Shown in pieces: positions 1 through 13,593 of a DNA stretch of 64,000 nt. The stretch's first letter is position 1. Each line of letters opens with the position of its first letter. The notes beneath the pieces were generated by a model. That model was not told where the DNA came from. It saw nothing but the letters and a program-made list of their open reading frames with translations, and made no database searches. Source of the DNA: Scenedesmus sp. ARA3 (lineage: Eukaryota > Chlorophyta > Chlorophyceae > Sphaeropleales > Scenedesmaceae); contig RWJK01001963.1 of NCBI GenBank assembly GCA_004335835.1, forward strand, positions 2,425-66,424. Direction: 5' to 3'. Position numbers and translations under genes: made by a program.

Positions 1-168
1 TGCATCAGGTGGGGCACTGCCTTCCCCCTGCATCAGGTGGGGCACTGCCTTCCCCCTGCATCAGGTGGGGCACTGCCTTCCCCCTGCATCAGGTGGGGCA
101 CTGCCTTCCCCCTGCATCAGGTGGGGCACTGCCTTCCCCCTGCATCAGGTGGGGCACTGCCTTCCCCC
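1..168. repeat. 28-bp minisatellite, six copies, cut by window edge
   Basis: A 28-bp unit beginning TGCATCAGGTGGGG and ending CCTTCCCCC is repeated six times without visible mismatch, then breaks off at TGCATAGGGGCC. The array begins at base 1, so its true length is unknown. It lies directly upstream of the first recognisable exon (acceptor at 174-175) and is most likely intronic. Each unit carries a CATCAG/GTGGGG junction resembling an AG acceptor followed by a GT donor. The long open frames across it are repeat artefacts. Confidence 0.95.
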
Positions 169-175
169 TGCATAG

Positions 176-3110
176 GGGCCACAGTGACCTGGTCATCCTC
201 AAGCAGCTGCTGTGTGGGCACAGGAACCTGGCGGTGCACGACCTGCTGCAGGTGAGGGGCCTAGGTGGGAGTGCGGCTGGCAGGGATGACATGTCACCGC
301 TGAGCGGCAACATGTGTGGCGGACTGTGGCAGCTGCTGTGTGGGCACAGGAACGTTGCAGCGCGCGACCTACTGCAGGTGGGGAAGCAAGGCAGCATCAG
401 CACATATGGCGTGCAAGGGTGACAGGGGCAGCATGTATGGCTGGCAGGGGCAGCAGTGAGTGCTGCTCTGGAACCTCGCGGTACATGACCTGCTGCAGGT
501 GGCGATGTGATAGGGCTGACAGCAGCAGCTGCTGTGTAGGCACAGGAATTTGGCGGTGCATGACCTGCTGCTGGTGAGGATGTTGGGCAGCATGAACACA
601 TCAGTCTTGCAAGGGTGGCAGTGGCAGCGTATATCACTTGCTGGGGCGACTTTACCCGACACTGAGTGCTGCTCAAGAACCCTTTGGCAGATACAGGCTG
701 ACAGACTTGCCCCCAGATCGTGCACTCGCCCCATTTGCAGGACAGCTGGCGCTGTGCGTACATGTTCAGGCAGCAGCATGAGGCGCTACAGCGGTGTTTG
801 TGCCGTTGCGACAGCGTTAGGCTCAGTTTGACCAAGGTTGACCCGTCAAGTGTGCCAGCACTCATCCCAGATACTTCGGGTCTGATTTTGTGCTTGCAGG
901 ACAGCTGGCGCCGTACAAGCCTTCAGGTAGCAGTGCAAGGCTCTGCCGCGGCGCATATTCCAAACAATCAACATGTCTTGCACCAATCTCGTGCTGTGCA
1001 GGACAGCTGGCGCCGCGCTTTTACCTTCAGGCATCAGTACGAGGCTCTGCTGCGGCGTGCTGGCCGTTGCAACGGCATTGGACTCAAGTTAATCAGGAAT
1101 GATAACATTCAAGTACACCAGCACTCAAGTCGGATGCTGTGGGTGTAATTTCGTGTTTGCAGGACAGCTGGCGCCGTGCATTCACCTTCAGGCATCAGTA
1201 CGAGGCGCTGCTGCGGCGTGCTGGCCGCTGCGATGGCATCGGGCTGGCCCCTGGGCAGTCACTGGGCGGCGTATCACTGCAGCCCCTGGTGGATGAGGTG
1301 GGGGGCAAGCTTGTTATTTTTGTGACACACACAATACAGAAAGCGGTAATTGTGGGGTTGTTGGCAGCCCTTTTGCATCTTTACATGTCACCTGAGCTGG
1401 GTGGCGTGCTCACAAGCTGTTCAACAGTGCAGCAAGCGGCCTCGGGTTGCCCCCTGGGCAGTGGCTGGGCGGTGTATCACTGCAGCCCCTGGTGGATGAG
1501 GTGGGGTCCAAGGCTGTCGCGTGATGTTCCGTCATGTTGTGTTACTTTTTACAAAGTAACATGGACACAGCCACAGCAGCTTGCTGGGACTGCGGCAGTG
1601 TTTGGTGCAGGAAGCGTTCACGTCCTTGAGACATTTCTTAGCTGTTTCCTGCAGGTTGGCCTGCTCACTCGCTTGTAGCCAGGCATTGAACATCCTGCCA
1701 CACTGCTGCTGCTGCTGCTGCTGCTGCCGCTGCCATTACATACTCCTGCTGCTGCCAGGTGTGCTGCTCCATGTGTGGCAGCACCAGTGAGCTGCAGGAC
1801 AGCCGTCAAGCCATCCAGTCAACACCTCCACCCCTTGCTGTTTTTGCTGCTGATGCCCCTGCTGCTGCTGCCGCTGCCGCACCTGCCTTCAGGTGCGCTC
1901 CACGTGTGGCGGCACCAGTGAGCTGCAGGACAGCTGCAAAGCCATCTAGTCAACACCTTGCTGTTTGTGCTGCCGCTGCTGCTGCTGCTGCTGCTGCTTC
2001 TGCTGCTGCCGCTGCTGCTGCTGCCACTGCTGCATACCCAGGTGTGCTGCTCCACGTGTGGCGGCACCAGTGAGCTGCAAGACAAGCTGCGCAGCGAGGA
2101 GGCCAAGCGGACGCTGACAGGTGGGTTCATGAAGTGTTAAGGTGCAGGGTTTGGGGGTTTGGGTCTTATGTTGCTTAATGGTTCAAGCTGTAGAGCTGCT
2201 GGACAAGCCGCGCAGCAAGGAGGCAAAGTGGACGCTGACACGGGAACCTCTGTGTGGCAGCAGCAGCGGAAGCTGCAGAAGCACCGAATGGCTGTTGTTG
2301 TGCGTTGTGTACTGTGGCGCTTGATCATCAGCAGCAGCTGTGGTGCAGGACAAGCTGCGCAGCAAGGAGGCTGATTGCACACTGACAAATGGAGGGCTCC
2401 ACCTGTCAGCGTGCAATCAGCCGCCTCGCTGCGCAATGAGGGGTCGGAGTTCAGGGTTGATGCGGGCGGCCCAGCTGCATTGAATGATTGGGGTTCAGGT
2501 TTGATAGGGTGTTAGGTGTTTTGCGTTGGGGCCCAAGACTTGAAGCTGCAGGATAAGCTGCCCAGCGAGGAGGCCATGAGGGCGCTGACAAATGGGGATG
2601 CAGGCCTGGCCGTATGAATGTATGAATGAGCTACGCGTGGTGTGTTCACACTTAACACCCGCGTGTTAAGCTGCGGGTGTGTGGCGATGAGGATACCTCA
2701 TGTGCCTCCACGCCTCCTGCCTTAGACCTGGCCGTCTGATGCACTGTACGCTAGAGTATCACTGAGCCACTGCAGGTGATAGTGAGTGAGTGAGTGACTA
2801 CCCAGGCAGCTCTGCAGCTCCTGGGTAAGTTAAGGCTGGGGAAGGCGTGTGTGGCTAGGGGCGGCGCGCCTGGGCTCCACGCCCTCTACCTGCCTTGTAC
2901 TGCCGGTGATATATTTGTACCGGATGCCGAGAAGTGGATGGTGTCAGCTACAATACGCTGCTACTCCTTGTGCTACACAAGGTGGTGAGAGGCGGCAGCG
3001 GTTGTACAAAGGCGGGTACGCTGGCTGCAGCCCTGATAAGCTCGGCTTGCAGGCCAGTTGCAAGGCACAACACGGATGCTGGCTTGCAGCGTGCAGCAGC
3101 CCACCGAAAC

Positions 3111-3143
<33 letters not shown>

Positions 3144-3879
3144 TGCAGACCTGAGCCGTGCGCGTGAGGCGCTGGCGCGCAGCGCAGCAGCGGAGCAGGA
3201 GCTGCACCAGCAGCTGAAGACTGCAGGCCGTGAGGCAGACAGCCTGAGGGGGCAGCTGCAGGTAAGGCAGACTGTTTATGGTTCATACGTTGCAGAGTTT
3301 CAATGTTTGTTGAAGGGAACTCAAGGGAAAGGCTGCAGGCCGCCAGGCATACAGCCTGAAGGGGCAGCTGCAGGTGGGCGAGGCAGATGGTTGTGGGTTG
3401 CACGGTTTGCATGTTTGTTCAAGCAGCTTGGCAGGCTGCATGCGGTGAGGCAGTGGGCCTGACCGGGCAGCTGCAGGTGAGGCAGCAGGCAGGCTGCTGG
3501 CAGGTGCGGGCTGCTGAGGTTGGTGGCTTCACTTCTGGTGTCAGGGCATGCATTGGCTGTGTCGCGCATGATTGAGGCACCGAGCGTGGGCGTGCAAGGT
3601 GTGGATCAAGCTTCCACAACAGCTGTCATGTGCGGTGCTTTGCTGTGCTGTGTTGTTCATGCTGCTGTGCTGCTGCTGCAGGCTGCCTCGGGCTTGATTG
3701 AGCACATGACGGCAGAGCATGGTGACGCACGTAACAGCACAGCATCTGCCTTGAGCCGTGCTGCGCTGTGCTGCTGTGCTGCTTGGCCTTGCTATGTTGT
3801 ACCACAGGCTGCTTCTGGTGTGATTGAGCACCTGAGGGCTGAGCTGGAGGAGGCTCGTGCTGCCAAGCAACTGTCTTAC

Positions 3880-3916
<37 letters not shown>

Positions 3917-4062
3917 AGGCTGCGTCAGGTGTGATCGAGCACTTGAGGGCTGAGCTGGAGGAGGCTCGTGCTTCCAGGCAGCAGAAGGGCAAGCTAGCTG
4001 CATGGCTGGCAAAGGACAAGGACAAGCAGCAGCAGCAGTCGCAGCAGCAGCGTAGCCGCTAA
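176..4062 (+). CDS. 3' part of a coiled-coil protein gene with multiply copied exons
   Basis: I do not recognise the family. Five exons splice in phase: 176-251 (..NLAVHDLLQ), 1163-1297 (DSWRRAFTFRHQYEALLRR..), 2042-2120 (TSELQDKLRSEEAKRTLT), 3149-3261 (DLSRAREALARSAAAEQEL..) and 3919-4062 (AASGVIEHLRAELEEARASR.., stop TAA 4060-4062). From the third exon on the protein is Glu/Arg/Leu-rich with heptad-like spacing, typical of a coiled coil, and ends in a basic Lys/Asp/Gln tail. The 5' end lies outside the window. Nearly every exon has two or more diverged partial copies in the neighbouring introns (separate entries), so the exon choice is my inference; I took the copies that keep frame and have consensus GT-AG edges. 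A structural role is likely but not shown. Confidence 0.6.
321..1500 (+). repeat. Tandem partial copies of exons 1 and 2 of the coiled-coil gene
   Basis: Copies of the 3' end of the first exon (core LLCGHRNLAVHDLLQ plus donor) end at 377, 498 and 573, after the functional end at 251. Copies of the 5' end of the second exon (CAG then GACAGCTGGCG) start at 741, 900 and 1002, before the functional start at 1163. One copy of that exon's 3' end finishes at 1500 (functional end 1297). The copies differ by substitutions and small indels, and several carry stops or frame changes. Spacing is about 75-200 bp. Confidence 0.8.
1759..2596 (+). repeat. Tandem partial copies of the third exon of the coiled-coil gene
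   Basis: The 5' edge (CAG, then GTG(C/T)GCTCCA(T/C)GTGTGGC) occurs at 1759, 1893 and 2042. The 3' half (GACAAGCTGCGCAGCGAGGAGGCC and relatives) recurs at about 2200-2243, 2349-2392 and 2553-2596. Only the copy at 2042-2120 has both edges intact. (CTG)n-like tracts separate the 5' copies. Confidence 0.75.
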
Positions 4063-4157
4063 CACCAAGGCTGATTGGCGGACTTGAGGGCCACAGTGGG
4101 CTGCACTGGCGGCTGCAAGCACTGCAGGCGCAGCTGGGAGCTTGGCTGGCAAGAGCC

Positions 4158-4193
<36 letters not shown>

Positions 4194-4332
4194 CAGCAGC
4201 AGGAGCAGCAGTGTGGCCGCTGATGCATGGGTTAACTTCAATAGTGACACATTCTGTTGTGTTGGAGAAGGGCAAGCCGGCAGCATGTCTGGCAAATGAC
4301 AAGGACAAACAGCAGCAGCAGCGCGGCCGCTG
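3318..4332 (+). repeat. Tandem copies of the last two exons, including post-stop copies
   Basis: Two decayed copies of the end of the fourth exon lie at about 3330-3375 and 3429-3478 (GGGCAGCTGCAGGTG core). The last exon's 5' part (AASGxIEHxxAE) starts at 3682, 3808 and 3919. After the functional stop at 4062 two further copies of the C-terminal tail (Lys/Asp/Gln-rich, then GGCCGCTGA) lie at about 4135-4223 and 4265-4332. The array thus continues past the coding end. Confidence 0.7.
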
Positions 4333-5012
4333 ACACATGTGGTGTGACTGAGGAGTGCAGTGTCAGCTGTGCTGGCGGCGCCCAGCAGCACAGGCACAGC
4401 CAGTCAATGTTGTTGGTGTTGCAACATAGCAGAGTTGGAGTAGGACGGCCGCGCACGCTGTGCATGCAGCAAAGCAGGCGCCTGCTTTGGTGCTGCATGC
4501 AGCGCTGGGCCAGCAGTTGATGTGGCTTGTACTGTGGAGTGCTAGATGTGCCTCGAATAATCCACGCCTATCATCCATGCCTCGACTACGTCAATAATGC
4601 TGTTTGGTTGCAGGTACCTGCTAAATTAGAAAGGCCCTGCGCTTGCATGCAGGAACTGAAGTTCCAGGTGTACTGCAGCTAGCTCTCCTACTGCTGAACA
4701 TGCGCAGCTTATGCACCATGGTTGTGCTACATGAACCTTTAAGTTTCAAACATAAAGAAAGTAGTGATTGGGTTGATGCTTGGCGCGCCCAATGCAAGGA
4801 GCGCAACGGGAGGCAGCTATGACCACAAGCACGTGTGCGTGTCTCCTACCCCAGCAACCTTCTCCTCCCACACCAACCATCCCACGAGGTTCTCGACTTC
4901 AAGTTAATGCAACTCTGCGAAACAAGCTGCTGTTCAAAGCACACGTGGTTCAAAGGCAGCACTAGAGTAAACTCCTGCGTGTTCGTACGTCTGTCATCAC
5001 ACCTTTATTCCA
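4333..5012. other. Intergenic region and promoter side of the pathogen-related gene
   Basis: No supportable coding region. It should hold the 3' end of the coiled-coil gene and the promoter and 5' UTR of the next gene, which starts at 5013. I see no clear TATA box or other motif. Confidence 0.5.
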
Positions 5013-7880
<2,868 letters not shown>

Positions 7881-7924
7881 GCTGTGCTGTGCTGCAACAG
7901 TGAGTAGCAAACTGCTGTTGAAGG

Positions 7925-7992
7925 CATGAGATCTGGACAGCCTACCCAAGGGCAGCCCAACAAGGCGGCCGTTATGAACGTCAGCAGCAACT
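7925..7992 (+). pseudogene. Decayed copy of the terminal exon after the stop
   Basis: After the stop at 7880, bases 7925-7992 repeat the end of the last exon (LDSLxKGxP, then an ACTGA-type end) with indels that break the frame. It lies in the 3' flank, before the TGTAA at 8275, so it is probably in the 3' UTR. Confidence 0.7.
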
Positions 7993-8274
7993 GAGCTGGG
8001 CATGCACCAGCCCTTGCTGCTGAGCAGGAAGTTCTGCAGCAGCAGCAATAGCAGCAGCAGCTGCAGCACCAGCATCAGGACAACTGCAGGGACTTGTTGG
8101 CTGGCAAGATATTGTGCGTGGACAGCAGCAACGACTGACAACCTAGCTGCTTCCCAACATGTGTCTGGCCTGTGGCTTAAGATACAGCCTGCCTGGGTTT
8201 TGCAAAGCTTGGCCGGCACATGCGTATTTGAATATTGTAGTGCATCCCAGGACCTTCGGCAATTTTGAAAAGGT

Positions 8275-8279
8275 TGTAA
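8275..8279 (+). terminator. TGTAA polyadenylation motif, pathogen-related gene
   Basis: First clear TGTAA after the stop, about 395 bp downstream. TGTAA is the established chlorophyte polyadenylation signal; its use here is inferred. Confidence 0.5.
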
Positions 8280-10269
8280 ATTTGACAACCATTCCGTGCC
8301 TGTATGTCTGTTGAAGAAGCAGAGCGAGGGAGGTGGAGAGAGAAAGAGAGGGATTGCATCGAGTGTACGTGCTTCTGCGAATGTATGCTGTTCTTCAACA
8401 CAGCTTTGGTCAGGCATACTGGCAAAAGCAAGAACCATTGTGGCAGAGGCAGCTTTGCGGTTTGCACTAAGCACACTTGGCAGTGCATGACAGTCATGCG
8501 GTCACAGCAAGTGCTGTTGCCATCACACAACAGCAGCCCACAAGGCACTGCAGCGCCAGCTGCTCTGGACAGCGGCTGATTGATGTGCGAGGATCTGCTC
8601 AGTTTGCTCATATCTTATTGTTTCGGTCAAATACTAGCCAAAGCAAGGCGCGCCACCTTGCTACGGCACACATTTAATCGCGTTGCATGTACATGTGTCT
8701 GCTCAACGTAGAGTGTAAACAGGGGTGCAATGCACCACGCGCAAGCATAAGCTCTGGTCCGCCCTCAGCACACACTCCTGAGGACGTGCCACAACCGTTG
8801 TGTGAGCTTCCAGCTAGCAAAGGTGAGCCTCACTGCTGAGCATGACCAGCAGTATTATACACGATGTATAATAACAGCTGGCGATACAACTCACAGGCCC
8901 GTCAGGCATATCCTTATATATCTCTAGTTACGCATGGAAGGGCACATGCTTGAGCCAGCGTGCCTGCTTCTGATGTGTACAGTACACATGTGCTGGTGTA
9001 CAGTACACATGTGCTACACAGTGTACTTGTCACTTATAACCATAAGCAGCTGTTGTGCATGAGCGAATAGCGCTATCCCGATACCGCAAATCGTATGCAA
9101 AGACACTTTTCAACTGTCATGGCGAATATATCAACGCCACATCACCATAATGGGTAAGCCAGTTCAGCATGAGGCACAACCCGGGCTGCGCAGAGAGCAT
9201 GCTCTCACAGGGCAACTGACACGACCCAGCACTGCATAACATGTGAGCTTGGTAGTGCCAGTACCAGAACATCATGCCGATGCTGGATAACAGCAAGAGG
9301 CCGCAGATGAACTTGCCTGGCTGCTCGCAGGAAACGTGGCAATGATGCGTTGCGTCTGCAATGCCTCTGGCCAGGCCATAAACTGAACTTCACCCTGGTG
9401 TGAAAGCATTGCCCAGAGAAGACGGCGGGTATGTTGACTGATGCATGTAACGTGGCCACATGCTGACCTGAAAGAACCACACAGAGCAAGAGGATCTACA
9501 GATGCAGGAGCAACCGCACGTTTTCCAAAACCTGATGATCACTTCACAAGGGTATGCAACACTGCTTGTGCCACACTAGTTCATCAGACTTGCGCCAGTG
9601 GCGCAGGTGAAATAGGGATCTGCTGAGCTAAAGCGCTATGATACTCAGAAGCGGCTATCGTTGCAGCAACAGACTCCCTGATATCAGAACAATGGTTTCA
9701 AATCAAGAAGTATAGTGTGTGTGGTGAATCGGCACCACGGCGGCAGCGGCAGCAATTGCAAGAGGGCGTCCACGCGTCAAGCTGCAGTTGCTGCACAGAC
9801 TCCAAACACACACAGTGTGTAGCTTGATAGGTGCGCACCGAAGCAGCAGCCTCAACTATACACAGATTAGCAGAACAACCACGATATATGAACAGGATAC
9901 AAACCAAACCGCTGCCACAGCATCTGGCTGCCAGAGAATACATTGATTGCATTCAGACAGAGCCTCAACCTCAAGCAAGCAAGCAGACAGCCACAAGCTT
10001 TTCGAAACACGATTCAAGGCCACCATTGTACGTATGATAAACAGACAGCAGCCTGAACATCCCAATCAAGGTGTGACGGCCACTTTCTGAACATGGTGCG
10101 TGGTTGCATCAGCAATCAGCAGCAAACCGACAAAAGAAAGGCATGGACGCCGGAGCATTTCCGCGCAAAATAGTCTGGTTGCGATGTGTTGCCTCCACCA
10201 AGCTATCAAACTTCACACAGCAACAAACAGCATGTCATCCACATATATGCATGTGCGCAGTGAGATGTG
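8280..10269. other. Gene-poor interval with small inverted and direct repeats
   Basis: No gene can be supported. Notable sites: an inverted repeat at 8853-8873 (TATTATAC, 5-bp loop, GTATAATA) and a direct duplication at about 8976-9017 of a unit containing the palindrome GTGTACAGTACAC followed by ATGTGCT. The open frames here are short and resemble no family I know. Confidence 0.6.
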
Positions 10270-13200
10270 TCAGGGCCGCGCAGCTGCTTTGGTGGCAGCA
10301 ACCGCTACTATGGCCCGTTTGATAGTACCATCAGCAAGCTGCACGCCAATGTTGAAGCATCTCTTGGACCTGAAGATGGTTGGAACTTTCACTGCCACAA
10401 AATACTCGCCGTTAACACACGTTGGCCTCACCATGTTGACGAGCTTTGGCAGCACCACAGCTGAAGATTCACCTGCTGCTGCTGTTGCTGCTGCTGCTGC
10501 TGATACAGCGCTGGCTGCACAGTTGGGGTAGTTGCCGACACCAACAAGAGGAGCAGCAGCATCCAGGGTGACGCAGGCAGCTGCTGCAGCCTGCGTGTCG
10601 CTGAGTAATGCCGGCATGAAAGTCACATTCACAAGCTGGCCGACGGCTGCCGCCATGCCTGACAGCTTGAAGGTGCCTGTTGGGGTGAACTGGTAGCGGC
10701 AAGCAGGCACCTGCGGCCGCATGTAATTATAGCAGGCAGACATTTGTTGCTGAAATTGGAGCCATGTCTGTCCATCATCAGGTGCCTTTGAGGATACTGA
10801 AGCATTCAGATGGGACCTGCAGCTACCATTTTGCAATTATCAAAGAAAGAATGCTCAGGTCATAGTTTTCGCCATGTATCTGCACAGTGCCACCCTCACC
10901 TCAGCAGTGACGTTTCTTGACACCGCAGATGGATTTACTGCAAACATGGCCGTTAGCCCTGACCCAGGGGGACATATGCAGCGGCCTGTGGCTGCATCGC
11001 AATCCCCCGCTGTCCTGTTGAGCCCGCACATGTTGGCACTGCAGCTGCCAGCTGTGATGTTCACAGTGACCACTGCAGTGCTCTTTGCTGCGCCCTTCAC
11101 AGCATATGTGTAGTTGAAGCTGTCAGTTCCAATCGCCCCTGCCTTTGGCAAGTAATGGATAAGGCCTTCTGACACCACTGCGCTGCCAGCTGTGACCTGG
11201 GAAGCTAGCTCAACGAGCCCGCCGCCAGCCGCTGCAGCCTTATCATTTTAAGCACATCAAGGACAGCCCAACGCCCAGCCACCACACTGAACCCATCATC
11301 CGTGACTTGCTCAACCACCGGAGGCTGACTCGAAACACACGATGTTCCGTATGCATCGTAGTCTGTGCCAGGCGGGCATACCAAGTTGGCCAGCACACAC
11401 TTCTCCAGCACGCGAGCTGTGGTATTAGCTGCCTTGTAGCCAGGCATGCATGAGCAGCCAGTCTGGGAGGGGTTTGGCTCCGTGTTGCGGGTGGTGCAGT
11501 TGCGGCATATGCCGCCTGCCACTGGGTTGTACTGCCAGGGAGGGCACACGTAGCATGGACCTGCGCAGGAGACGAATAAAGCGATACAGGCACGTGCATA
11601 TGCCTTTTGCGGCAACCGTGTGCAGATGCAGCGCACATCCAAACCATCAGGCTGGCAGCATCTCATCATTGAGCAAAATGGTCTCACGCCAGGCGTCACA
11701 ATCTTTCAGTCACAAGATGTAACACAAGGCAGTCAACTCACCCTCAGGGGCGTAGGCCTGCTGGCCTGCTGCACACAGCGACCCCCCAAACATGCTGCCC
11801 TCCTTGACAACGGCGCTGCTCAAGCTTGCAGCGGTCTCTGCATGTGCAGGCACATGGCGGCAGAGTCAAGGGTGTACAGCTGTTTGCTGAGCATCATGGT
11901 TGCGCATGACGGGGCCATGACTGCTGAAAGCCAGGTTGATCAACTCTCAGATGCACACGTAACACTTTGCATGAAGAAAGATGAACACTTGCACACGCCA
12001 CGCGCATCCGCATGCACGCCGCATGCGCGCCCGCACACAATTCAAAGCAACCGCAGCCAGCATACTGGATGTGCGGGATGCCCGATGCTCAACTTTCAGG
12101 ATTCTGATTTACCTGACTCAGCACACTCAACGCCTGCTTGGTGAAGGTCTGCAGGGTGAGTGCAGCAGCAGCAAACACGTCAGCGCCAGTTGAGAGCAGG
12201 GCCTATCAGCCTGCCGCTGTGTCACGTACTTAGGTGCATAAGCATCTGCTGCATCTGCGGTGGCACCAGCCCAGGCAACACATGTTCATTTGAGCATCAA
12301 TTGCAACGATTGATTTTGTTCAGACCAGACGTCTGCTGCTGTTGCTGTTGGAGCACTTGCACAGCAGCTCTTGCCTTTCATGACGGTGGGCATGGCTTGC
12401 GACAATCCACAAGTCAAGATCAGTGTGCGAATCTTGTCCAAGGTTCCAGTGCCAGCAGGACGCACAAAGCTGCGTGCTGCAGTGCGCCTGCGCTTCGCTT
12501 TCTTTTCACTTCCTCAGTTGGGGTGATTTCCACCTGCAGCCTGCTGAGCGGCTGCAAAGCACCAACAGCACATGTCATCTGGGTCAGGTGGCTAGTGGTG
12601 GCGCCTTGAGGCCGCGCTACATTGATTGCATTGAACAACGACTACCAGCATGCAGCGGAAATGCATGCATAAGACACTGCAGGGTAGGCGCTTGCTTGGA
12701 TATGCCAAAAGGCGGCAGTTTCACAGTATTGCTGACCAGGGTGCCGAGCCAGAGGGGACTCGCCACATCAACTGAGGGGACTCACCACATCAGAGCCAGA
12801 GGGGACTCACCACATCAACTGAACACGACGCCTGAGCCACTGACATCACCCCTGTGCTGTTAGTCTTGACCAGCAGCGCTTGCAGATCTGCCAGCAATGC
12901 ATGCAGTAATGCGTCTGTCACATCAGTGCTGCAGCTGCTGGTGAGGAACCAGGTCCAGTTGCTTGATGACGTCACGAAATTCGGCACAACTGGTGCATTC
13001 GCACACACTCCATCTGTTACGGTCCAAACTCCATCAGTGCATGTGGCAACAGGAGCAGCCGGGCCCGGCACGGTGCCATACAGGCATGTGGCGTTGCCAC
13101 TGGGTGTAAACAGCGCACATGAGAACACTCCCAGGGCCGGGTTGAACATCGGGTGGCCAGAGCAGCCTGCAGCAAAGCATGCAGCAGTGCAGGCAGCAAG

Positions 13201-13534
13201 GCATAGGCAAAGCATGCCATGCATGCAGAGGTAGGCTCTTGATATCTACAAGCTTGTCTGTTCAATTCACTTGCATGTGTAGCAGTAACAAAAAGTGTCT
13301 GCTGAGCTCACTTGCAAGGCAGGTCAGCCTGCCATCGCCAGTCTCAGGGGCTGGTGCACTCCAGCTGCCAGCAATGCATGCTGACACCCAAGATGATGAT
13401 GCTGATGCAGTGAATTGACACTGCAGTAAGCACTGCACTTGGCTCCATTTAAACCACTGCTGCATGAGAAAGCAGCGCCAGCCGGCATGTCGGCAGTGCT
13501 TGGGGTGCCAGAGCACTCAGTCGCAGCTGCAGCA

Positions 13535-13593
<59 letters not shown>

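Noticed and set aside
9..422. 137-codon frame including the 28-bp repeats
   Set aside because: 28 is not a multiple of 3 and the N-terminal part is pure repeat; only the part after the acceptor at 174-175 looks like protein.
8280..10269. tRNA or small structured RNA
   Set aside because: No cloverleaf with a GTTCRA-type T-loop could be found here or elsewhere; the inverted repeats are short and isolated.
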